From Sutcliffiella horikoshii (GTDB taxonomy: Bacteria; Bacillota; Bacilli; Bacillales; Bacillaceae_I): DNA of 64,000 nucleotides. Shown piece after piece: positions 49,817-59,331 of the stretch; the first letter of the stretch is position 1; each line of letters begins with the position of its first letter. Below the pieces are notes generated by a model. That model was given only the letters and a program-made list of their open reading frames with translations, did not search any database and was not told the DNA's origin. Where the stretch lies: contig NZ_CP082918.1 of the NCBI RefSeq assembly GCF_019931755.1, positions 1,654,001-1,718,000 of the forward strand, given 5' to 3'. The position numbers and the translations under genes were made by a program.

Positions 49817-50527
49817 ATGAAAATGATGGATGCAAACGAGATTATTTCTTTTATTCAAAACAGTACTAAATCTACACCTGTAAAGGTTTATGTGAAAGGT
49901 GACGTTGAAGGGATCAACTTTGGTGCTTCTTCAAAAACTTTCTTAAATGGCAATAGCGGAGTTGTATTCGGCGAGTGGGCTGAAATCGAAGTGGCTCTTA
50001 AAGAGAATGAAGCGAAAATTGAAGACTATGTGGTGGAGAACGACCGTCGCAACTCTGCCATTCCTCTTCTTGATATGAAGGGTGTAAAAGCTCGTATTGA
50101 GCCAGGCGCAATTATCCGTGACCAAGTGGAAATCGGAGACAATGCTGTCATCATGATGGGTGCTTCCATCAATATCGGATCCGTAGTTGGAGAAGGTACG
50201 ATGATTGATATGAATGTGGTACTTGGTGGACGCGCTACTGTCGGGAAAAACTGTCACATCGGTGCGGGTACAGTTCTTGCTGGTGTAATCGAGCCACCTT
50301 CCGCTAAGCCTGTTGTCATCGAAGACGATGTAGTAATTGGCGCTAATGCAGTAGTATTAGAAGGCGTAACCGTTGGAAAAGGTGCAGTTGTAGCTGCTGG
50401 AGCCATCGTTATTGATGATGTGGCACCATACACGGTGGTTGCTGGAACGCCTGCAAGAAAAATTAAAGACATTGATGAAAAAACGAAGTCCAAAACGGAA
50501 ATTAAACAAGAACTTCGTCAGTTATAA
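49817..50527 (+). CDS. dapH: Tetrahydrodipicolinate N-acetyltransferase
   Basis: 236 residues, cytosolic left-handed beta-helix acyltransferase. Hexapeptide repeats '[63 protein letters not shown]' cover about 95-155. It acetylates tetrahydrodipicolinate in the acetyl route to meso-diaminopimelate and lysine. Length equals B. subtilis DapH (YkuQ) as I know it. TAGGAGGAAC precedes the ATG. Followed by its pathway partner. Confidence 0.95.
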   Translation: MKMMDANEIISFIQNSTKSTPVKVYVKGDVEGINFGASSKTFLNGNSGVVFGEWAEIEVALKENEAKIEDYVVENDRRNSAIPLLDMKGVKARIEPGAIIRDQVEIGDNAVIMMGASINIGSVVGEGTMIDMNVVLGGRATVGKNCHIGAGTVLAGVIEPPSAKPVVIEDDVVIGANAVVLEGVTVGKGAVVAAGAIVIDDVAPYTVVAGTPARKIKDIDEKTKSKTEIKQELRQL

Positions 50528-50539
50528 TAAAGAAGAAAA

Positions 50540-50577
50540 GAAAAAGGCGTGGGTGCTTAACTCCACGTCTTTTTCTT
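50540..50577 (+). terminator. Terminator-like hairpin between dapH and dapL
   Basis: AAAAAGGCGTGG pairs with CCACGTCTTTTT (one G-U) around an 8-nt loop. It may attenuate rather than end the dap transcript. Confidence 0.75.
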
Positions 50578-50595
50578 AGAAAGAGAGGAATTGTC

Positions 50596-51726
50596 GTGTC
50601 AAATCTAATCAATCCCTTTATACAGATAAGAAGAGACCTACATCAAATTCCGGAAAAGGGATTTCAAGAAACAAAAACACAAGGATATTTGCTGAGTTAT
50701 ATTCAGAACCTTCCTCAGGATCATATAGAAATTAAAACATGGGAAACTGGGATTTTTGTAAAAGTCCAGGGGACCAATCCCACTAAAACGATTGGTTACA
50801 GAGCAGACATTGATGGCTTGCCAATCCAAGAGGAAACGGGTTTACCTTTCCCTTCTTTACATGAAGGAATGATGCATGCATGCGGTCATGATATGCATAT
50901 GAGTATCGCTCTCGGGATCCTTACGCACTTTTCTCAATATCCTGCAACAGATAACATACTATTCATGTTTCAACCAGCTGAAGAGGGTCCAGGTGGTGCA
51001 TTGCCAATGATTCAATCTGATATTTTTAAAGCCTGGAAACCGGATATGATCGTGGCTCTCCACATCGCTCCTGAATATCCAGTCGGTACGATTGCTACCA
51101 AGCAGGGACTTCTATTTGCAAATACATCAGAACTCTTTATCGACTTAAAAGGCAGGGGCGGGCATGCTGCATATCCCCACCAAACAAATGATATGGTGGT
51201 TGCCGCGTGTTCACTCGTAACCCAATTGCAGACAGTCATCGCCCGGAATGTAGATCCACTGGACAGTGCTGTTATTACAGTTGGAAAAATAACAGGAGGA
51301 ACCGTTCAAAACATCATTGCGGAGCGCGCCAGATTAGAAGGAACTATCCGTACGCTTTCAGTTGAAAGTATGAAAAAGGTCAAAGAACGCATTGAAGCGC
51401 TTGTCCATGGTGTGGAAGTCGGGTATAACTGCCAAACAACCATTGATTACGGCAGTATGTATCATCAGGTGGATAATGATCCGGCACTTACCGAAGAGTT
51501 CATGCAATATGTATCGGAGAACACCAATGTTCGTGTAGTGGAATGTAAAGAGGCAATGACAGGTGAAGATTATGGATACATGATTGAGAACATCCCAGGG
51601 TTTATGTTCTGGCTTGGCGCAGAATCCCCATATGGACTGCATCATTCAAAATTGAATCCGAACGAAGATGCTATCGGTGTGGCTATCAGTATCATCATTT
51701 CTTACTTCAATTTTAAAGCCAACTGA
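50596..51726 (+). CDS. dapL: N-acetyldiaminopimelate deacetylase
   Basis: 376 residues, M20-type metallohydrolase. '[17 protein letters not shown]', '[16 protein letters not shown]' (metal His-Asp), '[12 protein letters not shown]' (Glu pair) and '[26 protein letters not shown]' are clear. It removes acetate from N-acetyl-LL-diaminopimelate. B. subtilis YkuR (DapL) has the same neighbour dapH. Starts with GTG at 50596 after AGAGAGGAA. ykuS follows 71 bp later. Confidence 0.93.
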   Translation: MSNLINPFIQIRRDLHQIPEKGFQETKTQGYLLSYIQNLPQDHIEIKTWETGIFVKVQGTNPTKTIGYRADIDGLPIQEETGLPFPSLHEGMMHACGHDMHMSIALGILTHFSQYPATDNILFMFQPAEEGPGGALPMIQSDIFKAWKPDMIVALHIAPEYPVGTIATKQGLLFANTSELFIDLKGRGGHAAYPHQTNDMVVAACSLVTQLQTVIARNVDPLDSAVITVGKITGGTVQNIIAERARLEGTIRTLSVESMKKVKERIEALVHGVEVGYNCQTTIDYGSMYHQVDNDPALTEEFMQYVSENTNVRVVECKEAMTGEDYGYMIENIPGFMFWLGAESPYGLHHSKLNPNEDAIGVAISIIISYFNFKAN

Positions 51727-51797
51727 CATATTTATTTTCCTCCCTTGTATAATTTGGCGCTTAGAAGCCAAATTAACAAAGAGGAGGTGGATTACAT

Positions 51798-52043
51798 ATG
51801 CCAAAAATCGGTGTAGAACAATCCTTAACAGATGTTCAACAAGCGTTGCAACAAAAAGGTTACGATGTTGTTCAATTAACGAATGAAAACGACGCAAAGG
51901 GCTGTGACTGCTGCGTTGTGACGGGAATCGACAATAATGTAATGGGTATCTCCAATAGTGTCACTGCTGGTTCTGTAATTGAAGCTAGCGGAATGACAGC
52001 TGATCAGATTTGCCAACAGGTGGAAAGCAGAATCAACCATTAA
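51798..52043 (+). CDS. ykuS: UPF0180 protein YkuS
   Basis: 81 residues, cytosolic. '[40 protein letters not shown]' with a Cys-Asp-Cys-Cys cluster and '[35 protein letters not shown]' is the UPF0180/YkuS family. Function unknown. GAGGAGGTGG precedes the ATG. The end overlaps the following terminator. Confidence 0.92.
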   Translation: MPKIGVEQSLTDVQQALQQKGYDVVQLTNENDAKGCDCCVVTGIDNNVMGISNSVTAGSVIEASGMTADQICQQVESRINH

Positions 52044-52071
52044 AAAAAGAGCCGAGATGGCTCTTTTTTTG
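52042..52071 (+). terminator. Terminator after ykuS
   Basis: AAAAAGAGCC pairs with GGCTCTTTTT around a four-base loop, followed by T residues. Confidence 0.93.
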
Positions 52072-52102
52072 ATGGAGAAACTGTTGATTTCCTTTAAGTA
52101 GT

Positions 52103-52942
52103 TTAATCCTTTTTCTCAATATACACTTGATGAGGAAACGGGATTTCAATGCCATTTGCATCAAGTGCTTCTTTAAGGGTTTTTCGTAACTTACGCTCTA
52201 CCGCCCACTGTTGCATGTTCTCCGTTTTCGCGATGATTCGAATGACCACATCAGAAGCGCCAAGACCTTGAACACCTACTACATTTGGACCTTCAATAAT
52301 TGTTTCGTCTTCTGCTGCAACCTGTTCACAGACGTGCTGCATCACTTCGATTGCTTGGTCGATATTATCATCATAGGAGATGCCGATATCAACCAATGCT
52401 CTCATGTTGCCTCTTGAGTGGTTGGTCAGATTGGAAATTTCGCGGTTTGGCACATAATGCAAGGAACCATCGAAATCCCTGATTTTAGTTGTGCGGAGCC
52501 CAACTTCTTCTACAATTCCTGAAAAACCGGCAGTTGTCACATAATCATCTACATCGACTTGTTTTTCTAATAGAAGAAAGAAGCCAGTAACAACATCGCT
52601 GACAATTCCCTGGGCACCGAATCCAATGGCAAGACCTACAACCCCTGCACCTGCTAGAATAGCAGTTGTTTCAACGGCAAATACATTTTCAAGTACCATA
52701 ATGACAAGGAAAAAGATTAAAGCATATGTAAAAATATTAACAGTCAGCTTCTCCAATGTTTTTGCCCTGCCAGGCGAAATCCCCTGTTTTTGAGTCGCTC
52801 TAGCAAATGCACGCGTAATAATTTTGGTTCCAATGGATTTTACAATCGCATAAACGATGAGGATCACAATAAGCTTCAGAAAAAGAATACCTAATGCTGT
52901 TAATATTGCATAGAAATCAATATCTGATAAGTCAAATACCAT
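52103..52942 (-). CDS. ykuT: Small-conductance mechanosensitive channel, MscS family
   Basis: 279 residues. Three membrane helices at about 10-35, 65-90 and 95-120, the last being the pore-lining 'AGAGVVGLAIGFGAQGIVSDVVTGFFLL'. Then the beta domain ('VDDYVTTAGFSGIVEEVGLRTTKIRDFDGSLHYVPNREI') and a C-terminal alpha/beta part. It opens on membrane tension and releases solutes. YkuT of B. subtilis lies in the same place. It is divergent from ykuU. AAGGGAG precedes the ATG. Confidence 0.93.
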   Translation of the reverse strand: MVFDLSDIDFYAILTALGILFLKLIVILIVYAIVKSIGTKIITRAFARATQKQGISPGRAKTLEKLTVNIFTYALIFFLVIMVLENVFAVETTAILAGAGVVGLAIGFGAQGIVSDVVTGFFLLLEKQVDVDDYVTTAGFSGIVEEVGLRTTKIRDFDGSLHYVPNREISNLTNHSRGNMRALVDIGISYDDNIDQAIEVMQHVCEQVAAEDETIIEGPNVVGVQGLGASDVVIRIIAKTENMQQWAVERKLRKTLKEALDANGIEIPFPHQVYIEKKD

Positions 52943-53202
52943 TTAAATATTACTCCCTTCCAATTAAATTATGTGTGCTCTAATAAGGCATTATAAAGGA
53001 TTCGTTTACGAAAACCAAATGATTTAAGGAAAACGGATGATTAAGCTTATTATTTTGTTCTCCAAGGAAAGAATGGTAGTATTAGAAGTGAGAAAAAATT
53101 CCCATTTATCATCACTCTTTATAAAGGGAATACCAACAAGGTGAAATTGGATAAAAGAACATTTTTATCTAATTCCTTAATTAAATTAATTATCATTTAA
53201 CA

Positions 53203-53231
53203 TTGACTAAAAATAAAGAGTGGTTTATAAT
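53203..53231 (+). promoter_or_regulatory. Sigma-A promoter of ykuU
   Basis: TTGACT (53203-53208), 17-bp spacer, perfect TATAAT (53226-53231). About 80 bp upstream of the ykuU start. Confidence 0.85.
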
Positions 53232-53253
53232 AGTTGATGTTGATTAAAAAACT

Positions 53254-53284
53254 AAATGAGAATTAATTATTAATATTCTCATTT
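53254..53284. promoter_or_regulatory. Palindrome between promoter and ykuU start
   Basis: AAATGAGAAT (53254-53263) and ATTCTCATTT (53275-53284) are exact reverse complements around an AT-only 11-bp centre. It lies downstream of the predicted transcription start. Fur/PerR-like in composition, but not a clean match to either box. The rest of the 52943-53311 gap is AT-rich and otherwise featureless. Confidence 0.65.
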
Positions 53285-53311
53285 GAAATTACAACTTGGA
53301 GGGATTTACAA

Positions 53312-53854
53312 ATGGCAGAACGCATGGTAGGTAAACAAGCTCCACGTTTTGAAATGGACGCTGTATTACCAAACAAAGAATTTGGAAAAGTAAGCTTAGA
53401 AGAAAATATGAAAAACGATAAGTGGACAGTACTTTTCTTCTATCCAATGGATTTCACGTTCGTTTGCCCGACTGAAATCACTGCAATGTCTGATCGTTAC
53501 GAAGAGTTCGAAGACTTAGATGCAGAAATCATTGGAGTATCTACTGATACTATCCACACTCACTTAGCATGGATCAATACAGATCGCAAAGACAACGGTC
53601 TTGGCGAATTAAGATATCCTTTAGCTGCTGACACTAACCATGTTGTATCTCGCGACTACGGTGTTCTTATTGAAGACGAAGGTATCGCGCTACGTGGATT
53701 ATACATCATCAGCCCAGAAGGCGAACTACAATACCAAACAGTATTCCACAACAACATCGGCCGTGATGTAGAAGAAACACTTCGTGTACTTCAAGCATTA
53801 CAAACTGGCGGACTTTGCCCAGCTAACTGGAAGCCTGGACAAGCTACATTATAA
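53312..53854 (+). CDS. ykuU: 2-Cys peroxiredoxin, YkuU/AhpA
   Basis: 180 residues. Peroxidatic C52 lies in 'FYPMDFTFVCPTEI', resolving C169 in 'GGLCPANW'. The AhpC-TSA core contains 'IGVSTDTIHTHLAWI' and 'GLYIISPEGELQYQ'. It reduces hydrogen peroxide and organic peroxides. In B. subtilis YkuU is the 2-Cys peroxiredoxin encoded before YkuV. CTTGGAGGGA precedes the ATG. Codon usage looks like that of a highly expressed gene. Confidence 0.93.
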   Translation: MAERMVGKQAPRFEMDAVLPNKEFGKVSLEENMKNDKWTVLFFYPMDFTFVCPTEITAMSDRYEEFEDLDAEIIGVSTDTIHTHLAWINTDRKDNGLGELRYPLAADTNHVVSRDYGVLIEDEGIALRGLYIISPEGELQYQTVFHNNIGRDVEETLRVLQALQTGGLCPANWKPGQATL

Positions 53855-53870
53855 TTTGATGCAACCTAGA

Positions 53871-53904
53871 ATAAGGTCTAACGTTTTCGTTAGGCCTTTT
53901 CTTT
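53871..53904 (+). terminator. Hairpin between ykuU and ykuV
   Basis: AAGGTCTAACG pairs with CGTTAGGCCTT around TTTT, followed by TTCTTT. Could partially terminate the transcript. Confidence 0.75.
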
Positions 53905-53937
53905 GCACTACATAGATATTAATAGGAGGTTATTAGG

Positions 53938-54387
53938 ATGAAATTACGCTCCCCAATGCCTGAATTGACAGGCGCAACTGAATGGTTGAACGGACAGGTG
54001 ACAAGAGAAGACCTAATTGGAGATAAGCCAACTCTAATCCATTTCTGGTCTGTTAGCTGCCATTTATGTAAAGAAGCGATGCCGCAAGTGAATGAGTTCC
54101 GCGACAACTACAAAGATAAATTGAATGTAATAGCTGTTCATATGCCACGCTCTGAGGACGATTTGAATCTTGACTCTATTAAGAAAACGGCTAGTGAACA
54201 TGATATCACACAGCCCATTTTCGTGGACAGCGAACATAAATTGACAGATGTATTTGAAAATCAGTATGTTCCGGCATACTATGTATTTGATGCAGAAGGT
54301 AATCTTCGTCACTTCCAAGCTGGAGGCAGCGGAATGAAGATGCTAGAAAAACGTGTAAACCGTGTATTAGGTGAAATGGAAAAATAA
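53938..54387 (+). CDS. ykuV: Thiol-disulfide oxidoreductase YkuV
   Basis: 149 residues, cytosolic thioredoxin fold without signal peptide. The active site is C41-H-L-C44 in 'HFWSVSCHLCKEAMPQVNEF', and the cis-Pro is in 'YVPAYYVFD'. B. subtilis YkuV has the same CHLC motif. It may reduce YkuU. Strong TAGGAGGTTATTAGG ribosome binding site. 83 bp after ykuU. Confidence 0.92.
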   Translation: MKLRSPMPELTGATEWLNGQVTREDLIGDKPTLIHFWSVSCHLCKEAMPQVNEFRDNYKDKLNVIAVHMPRSEDDLNLDSIKKTASEHDITQPIFVDSEHKLTDVFENQYVPAYYVFDAEGNLRHFQAGGSGMKMLEKRVNRVLGEMEK

Positions 54388-54396
54388 GAAAACATG

Positions 54397-54434
54397 ACAA
54401 AGGGTTGCCTTGATGGGCGACCCTTTTCTTTTTG
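54397..54434 (+). terminator. Terminator after ykuV
   Basis: AAAGGGTTGCC pairs with GGGCGACCCTTT (wobble included), followed by a T-rich run. The 54435-54674 gap shows no other feature. Confidence 0.85.
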
Positions 54435-54674
54435 TGCGCAGATTCTATTCGCATTTCCTCTTTCATATACTCTAAAGTTGTTCACTTATCTCCGACTAAA
54501 GATGTAGAAAACATCCGTCTTCCTGTCACTTACCATGTCTTACGTAACCTAATAAAATAATAGTATAAATAATTTAAATTTTTCCAAAAAAGACTGGATA
54601 AATATTTCGAAACTCGATATATTAGATACTATCTTATATTTTCCAGCATGAGTTAACAAAGGGAGGGAATACAT

Positions 54675-56429
54675 GTGGAGACTTTTAAGAAGCTTAAAGA
54701 GTTTTACTGGCCTTATCGCAAAAATTTCTATATATCATTGATATTTTTGCTTTTAGTAACGGTCATCACTGTCATCTATCCTGTTATTTTACAGGTGACC
54801 ATTGATGAAGTTATTGAAAAACAACAATTCCAATACGTACCATATATTGCACTTGGATTCATTGGAATCATGGCATTAAAGGGGTTATTTACGTATTTCA
54901 ATCAGTTTTTAGGTGACCTGTTCGGAATCCGATCGGTATACCGCTTAAGAAATGAACTGTACGAAAAACTGCAATTCCTGCCGTTTCGCTATTATGATAA
55001 TGCGAAGACTGGGGACTTGATGTCAAGACTGACAGCGGATGTTGAAGGATTCAGGTTTTTCTTATCATTTGGATTTGCCGAATTGATCCGATTCGTGTTG
55101 TTAGTAACCATTAGTTTGGGCTTAATGTTCTATTATTCAGTAGCTTTAACTTTTGTCACATTACTGGCTATGCCTTTTCTGGCATTTGTCACGTACCGTT
55201 TCGATAAAAGGGTTCACCCGGCATTCCGTGGGATTCGTAAGTCATTCGGTAAACTGAACACGAATGTACAAGAGAATATCAGCGGAATCAATACGGTCAA
55301 ATCTTTATCTCGTGAAGATTATCAAATTAATAAGTTCAATGATTCCAATGTGGACTACAAAGATAAATATATTTCCACTTCGAATGTTTGGGCAAAGTTC
55401 TTCCCGCTGATGGAGTTCATTGGAAATGCCTGTGTGGTGGGGCTTCTTGGGTTTGGAGGTTACTTAGTAATTACTGGTCAATTATCAGAGGGGGCTCTCG
55501 TAGCGTTTTTCAGCTTGGTCTGGTATATTGTTTGGCCGATTGCAAACTTAGGATTTGTCATCAATCAGTTCTCACAAGCAAAAGCTTCCGGAGAACGTTT
55601 ATTGGAGATTTTAGAAGCAGAAGAGGACATTCAAGATGCACCAGATGCAAAAGATGTACCGAACTTAAAGGGGCATGTAACGTTTGAGGATGTTACATTC
55701 AGTTATCCAAATGAGGATAAAACCGCGCTTGAAAATGTATCGTTTGACGCGACTCCAGGAAAGCAGATCGGGTTAATCGGTGCAACAGGGTCCGGGAAAA
55801 CAAGTATCACTCAGCTTATCACAAGATTTTATGAGCCGCAGTCCGGCCGCATTTTAATTGATGGGGAAGAAGTAAATAAATACTCGTTGTACTCACTTCG
55901 AAATCAAATCGGATTTGTGCTTCAGGAATCCTTCTTATTTTCTTCCACTATTAAATCTAATATTGCATACGGCCGACCGAATGCTTCCATGGACGATATC
56001 GTTCGAGCTGCAAAAATGGCGCAGGCGCATGAATTTATCATGGAACTTCCTGACGGCTATGACACGATGCTTGGTGAACGTGGAATGGGGCTTTCTGGCG
56101 GTCAGAAACAACGTATTGCGATCGCTCGTGCGTTGATTCTTGATCCAAGTATCTTAGTGTTGGATGATGCAACAAGTGCAGTGGATATGCAAACCGAGTT
56201 TAATATACAAAGAGAATTAAAGGCTGCATTGGCTGGCAGAACAACATTTATCATTGCGCACCGTATTTCCTCACTTAAACATGCCGATGAAATCATCGTG
56301 TTAGAAGAAGGAAAAGTAGTGGAGCGCGGTACACATGACGAGCTTGTCCAAAAGAACGGGGCATATCGAAGAATTTATGATATCCAGTACAAGGACCAAA
56401 AAACGGTTTTGGAAGCTCAGACTAACTGA
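54675..56429 (+). CDS. yknU: Heterodimeric ABC exporter, subunit with degenerate Walker B
   Basis: 584 residues: six membrane helices (about 15-300) and a C-terminal ATPase. Walker A is 'GATGSGKTS', the signature 'LSGGQKQR' is canonical, and Walker B ends 'ILVLDDATSAVD', with Asp in place of the catalytic Glu. The partner gene follows at 16 bp. Together they form a type IV exporter with one active and one degenerate site. B. subtilis YknU/YknV is the best positional match, but YfiBC and YheIH pairs have the same layout, so the symbol is tentative. GTG start with GGGAGGG seven bases before it. Confidence 0.85.
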   Translation: METFKKLKEFYWPYRKNFYISLIFLLLVTVITVIYPVILQVTIDEVIEKQQFQYVPYIALGFIGIMALKGLFTYFNQFLGDLFGIRSVYRLRNELYEKLQFLPFRYYDNAKTGDLMSRLTADVEGFRFFLSFGFAELIRFVLLVTISLGLMFYYSVALTFVTLLAMPFLAFVTYRFDKRVHPAFRGIRKSFGKLNTNVQENISGINTVKSLSREDYQINKFNDSNVDYKDKYISTSNVWAKFFPLMEFIGNACVVGLLGFGGYLVITGQLSEGALVAFFSLVWYIVWPIANLGFVINQFSQAKASGERLLEILEAEEDIQDAPDAKDVPNLKGHVTFEDVTFSYPNEDKTALENVSFDATPGKQIGLIGATGSGKTSITQLITRFYEPQSGRILIDGEEVNKYSLYSLRNQIGFVLQESFLFSSTIKSNIAYGRPNASMDDIVRAAKMAQAHEFIMELPDGYDTMLGERGMGLSGGQKQRIAIARALILDPSILVLDDATSAVDMQTEFNIQRELKAALAGRTTFIIAHRISSLKHADEIIVLEEGKVVERGTHDELVQKNGAYRRIYDIQYKDQKTVLEAQTN

Positions 56430-56445
56430 AGGCAGGTGAAACAGA

Positions 56446-58293
56446 ATGCGCAAAAAACAGAAAATTGAATTGAACGATAATGTGAAGAAGAGATTCTATT
56501 ATTCTACTGATAATGCAATTGAAAAGCCCTTTAACTGGCAACAGATGTGGCGGCTTTTCTCTTATATGAAACCTTATTCAAAAACATTGCTGCCATTAGC
56601 TATTATAACCATGTTAATAGCAACAGCGGTAAGGTTAGCAATTCCAATCATCATAGGTAAATACTTATATGATGTTGCCATTAAGCAAAAAGACATGGAT
56701 ATGCTAGTACAACTGGCGGTGATTGTATCTGTTTTATATCTGGTGTCTTATGTGGCGAATGCCTTGAGGATACGATGGATGAACATGCTAGGGCAGAACG
56801 TCATTTATGATTTAAGGAAGCATCTTTTCACACATGTACAAGGACTGTCCCATCGCTTTTTCGATCAACGTTCGGCCGGGTCCATCCTTGTCCGAATTAT
56901 GAATGATATTAACTCCTTGCAAGAATTGTTCACAAACGGTGTTATCAACTTGCTAATGGACTTTATCCTTTTAATCGGTATCGTAGTGATCTTATTTACA
57001 TTAAGTCCTGAATTGGCTACTGCCATTTTAATTATCTTGCCGATCATGTTCTTCATTTCCACTAGCTTGCGCAGGAAAATAAGAAGAGCATGGCAGGATG
57101 TACGTATCAAGCAATCCATGCTAAACTCTCACTTAAATGAAAGTATCCAAGGTGTTCGTGTAACACAATCCTTTACGCAAGAAAGAGAAAACATGGGATT
57201 CTTCGACCGCATCAATACCGAAAACTTTGAGTCATGGAAAAATGCGACCAGACAGAATGCCATTTTCCGTCCATTTGTTGAGATGACAAATGCTGTTGGT
57301 ACCGCCATTCTTATCTGGTATGGAGCCTACCTTATTCAACAGTCTCTTACAGGTGGCACGAGTACATTAACTGTCGGTGTGTTCATTTCCTTTGCATTTT
57401 ACTTAGGGATGTTCTGGGAACCGATTTCAAGACTAGGTCAGTTATATAATATGCTGCTTGTTGGGATGGCTTCTTCTGAACGTATCTTTGAATTTTTGGA
57501 TGAAAAGCCAATTGTGGATGAGAAGGACAATGCCATCCAATTGGATACCATTCGCGGGGAAATCGAGTTTAAGGATGTCGAGTTCTCCTATGACAGTAAA
57601 CGTACCGCACTGAACCGAATTTCATTGAAAATGGAGGCAGGTCAGACAGTGGCATTGGTTGGTCATACCGGATCTGGGAAAACGACGATAGCCAACTTGA
57701 TTTCACGTTTCTATGATGCTACAGGAGGAGAAGTGAAGATTGACGGACATAATATCCGTGACATCTCTCTTCAAAGTCTTCGTTCTCAAATCAGTGTTGT
57801 ATTGCAGGATACCTTTATTTTCTCTGGAACAATCAATGATAACATCCGTTTCGGCAGACCTACTGCCACTGATGAAGAAGTAAGAGCCGCTGCTGAGGCA
57901 GTCGGTGCGAATGAGTTTATCGAACGTCTGAAAAATGGATATGAAACAGAAGTAGAGGAGAGAGGTAATGTCCTTTCTGTCGGGGAAAGACAATTGATTT
58001 CCTTTGCCCGCGCTTTGTTAGCAGACCCTAGCATCATCATTCTAGATGAAGCGACTGCCAGCATTGATACTGAAACGGAAGTGAAGATCCAGACTGCTCT
58101 TAAACAGCTGTTAAAAGGCCGTACAGCGATTATAATCGCTCACCGACTATCTACTATTCGGGAAGCAGATAACATCATAGTCCTTGATCATGGGAATATC
58201 ATGGAGCAAGGCAATCATGACAAGCTGATGGAACACGGCGGTATTTATTATCACTTGGTGAAAGCGCAGTTTACGATGCAGGATGTAAGCTGA
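56446..58293 (+). CDS. yknV: Heterodimeric ABC exporter, catalytic Walker B subunit
   Basis: 615 residues. A polar N-terminal extension of about 45 residues precedes six membrane helices. ATPase: Walker A 'GHTGSGKTT', Walker B 'IIILDEATASID' with the catalytic Glu, but the signature reads 'LSVGERQ' instead of LSGGQ. Thus the intact Walker B of this subunit pairs with the intact signature of the partner, and both defects lie at the other site. GGCAGGTGAAAC precedes the ATG. Symbol tentative, as for the partner. Substrate unknown. Confidence 0.85.
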   Translation: MRKKQKIELNDNVKKRFYYSTDNAIEKPFNWQQMWRLFSYMKPYSKTLLPLAIITMLIATAVRLAIPIIIGKYLYDVAIKQKDMDMLVQLAVIVSVLYLVSYVANALRIRWMNMLGQNVIYDLRKHLFTHVQGLSHRFFDQRSAGSILVRIMNDINSLQELFTNGVINLLMDFILLIGIVVILFTLSPELATAILIILPIMFFISTSLRRKIRRAWQDVRIKQSMLNSHLNESIQGVRVTQSFTQERENMGFFDRINTENFESWKNATRQNAIFRPFVEMTNAVGTAILIWYGAYLIQQSLTGGTSTLTVGVFISFAFYLGMFWEPISRLGQLYNMLLVGMASSERIFEFLDEKPIVDEKDNAIQLDTIRGEIEFKDVEFSYDSKRTALNRISLKMEAGQTVALVGHTGSGKTTIANLISRFYDATGGEVKIDGHNIRDISLQSLRSQISVVLQDTFIFSGTINDNIRFGRPTATDEEVRAAAEAVGANEFIERLKNGYETEVEERGNVLSVGERQLISFARALLADPSIIILDEATASIDTETEVKIQTALKQLLKGRTAIIIAHRLSTIREADNIIVLDHGNIMEQGNHDKLMEHGGIYYHLVKAQFTMQDVS

Positions 58294-58299
58294 GAATAA

Positions 58300-58337
58300 G
58301 AAAAGACATCGGTTCTTGGGACCGGTGTCTTTTTGTG
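58300..58337 (+). terminator. Terminator after the ABC exporter genes
   Basis: AAAAGACATCGGT pairs with ACCGGTGTCTTTT (G-U included), followed by T residues. Confidence 0.9.
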
Positions 58338-58391
58338 TTTTAAGTAATGTACGAAATTGATTAATAGTGGACGCCAAAATGCTCAAAATAG

Positions 58392-58432
58392 GAATTAGTC
58401 AATAAACGGGGTGAATTAGTCAATAAAGAGGT
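58392..58432. repeat. Two-copy 21-bp direct repeat
   Basis: GAATTAGTCAATAAA occurs at 58392 and 58413 with a 21-bp offset. The rest of the 58338-58597 gap holds nothing that I recognise. Confidence 0.7.
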
Positions 58433-58597
58433 CAAAGTATGCAAAAAAGCTCTCCAATTATACAATAAATCACTTCAAATTATCGAGAATCCATATATTT
58501 CCACAATAACCCTCTTGTTTCTGGAAGTATATGTAATAAAAATGGCTTTTTAATGAGATTAATGCAATTACCAGAGTCGTCGCGATAGATATTTTGA

Positions 58598-58687
58598 TCA
58601 ATGATACTCAATCTTTTCCGTAATATAGCAAGCAGCCAGAAAAATAGGGGCAAGGACAGCAATCAGGAAGACAATATTAACATCCAT
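58598..58687 (-). CDS. 29-residue membrane peptide downstream of an XRE regulator
   Basis: MDVNIVFLIAVLAPIFLAAC then YITEKIEYH: one hydrophobic span (about 4-22) and a short charged end, predicted single-span membrane peptide. AAAGGAG lies within the last codons of the XRE gene, 7 nt or so before the ATG, and only four bases separate the two frames (TGA GTAA ATG), so coupling is likely. I do not recognise the peptide. Confidence 0.6.
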   Translation of the reverse strand: MDVNIVFLIAVLAPIFLAACYITEKIEYH

Positions 58688-58691
58688 TTAC

Positions 58692-59159
58692 TCATTCTCC
58701 TTTCTGTTGTGCTGATAACTCGTTCAATCTAGCTAACGCATCTTCTTTTTCAAAAGAGCTGTACCAGCGGAAGTCCATTTCATCAAGGATTCGATAATGT
58801 TGACTGATGACATTTTGCTGCAGGCGGAATGTGCCTTTCATTTTTATCTCTTTCCACCAGACTTTTCCACCCATAGTCTTATCCTTAGGTGCATCAATCT
58901 TCTCGTGTGCAATTGTTTCCATAACCTCTAGAGGGTCAGCACCAAGCACAGAGGATAATACTTGGCTTTCACGGAACAACGCACATGTTGCAGCGCAGAC
59001 AGTCCAGCCGGCTGTAGTGCGGCCTTTTTCAATTTGCACTAGTGTCTTTTTGGAAATACCCAGAACTTCCGCCATTCTGTCTTGTGTGTAGTTATGTTCC
59101 GTTCGGATGAGTTTGAGTTTATTTGAAATTAGATTGATAGCTTCGTTTTGATTCATCAT
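58692..59159 (-). CDS. XRE-family transcriptional regulator with C-terminal extension
   Basis: 155 residues. Helix-turn-helix at about 10-65 ('LKLIRTEHNYTQDRMAEVLGISKKTLVQIEKGRT'). The remainder (about 66-150) is not a domain I know: 'WTVCAATCALFRESQVLSSVLGADPLEVMETIAHE' and 'VWWKEIKMKGTFRLQQNVISQHYRILDEMDFRWYSSF'. The Cys pair and aromatic end may sense a ligand or redox state. Two adjacent ATG codons begin it, preceded by AAAAAGGAG. It is divergent from ktrC, with a coupled 29-residue membrane peptide gene downstream. Confidence 0.82.
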   Translation of the reverse strand: MMNQNEAINLISNKLKLIRTEHNYTQDRMAEVLGISKKTLVQIEKGRTTAGWTVCAATCALFRESQVLSSVLGADPLEVMETIAHEKIDAPKDKTMGGKVWWKEIKMKGTFRLQQNVISQHYRILDEMDFRWYSSFEKEDALARLNELSAQQKGE

Positions 59160-59331
59160 AGGGTGCTGAATGCTCCTTTTTATATCATATGTGTAATTTT
59201 ACACTTTATTAGCGGAGAGTTCAATAATTTTCTGAAAACTTTTTCAGAGGGAAATCATATTCACCTCAAGAAAAGATGGGATTATGGTACAATAGTATCT
59301 ATACATAACAGAGTAAATGGGGGAAGCAGCG

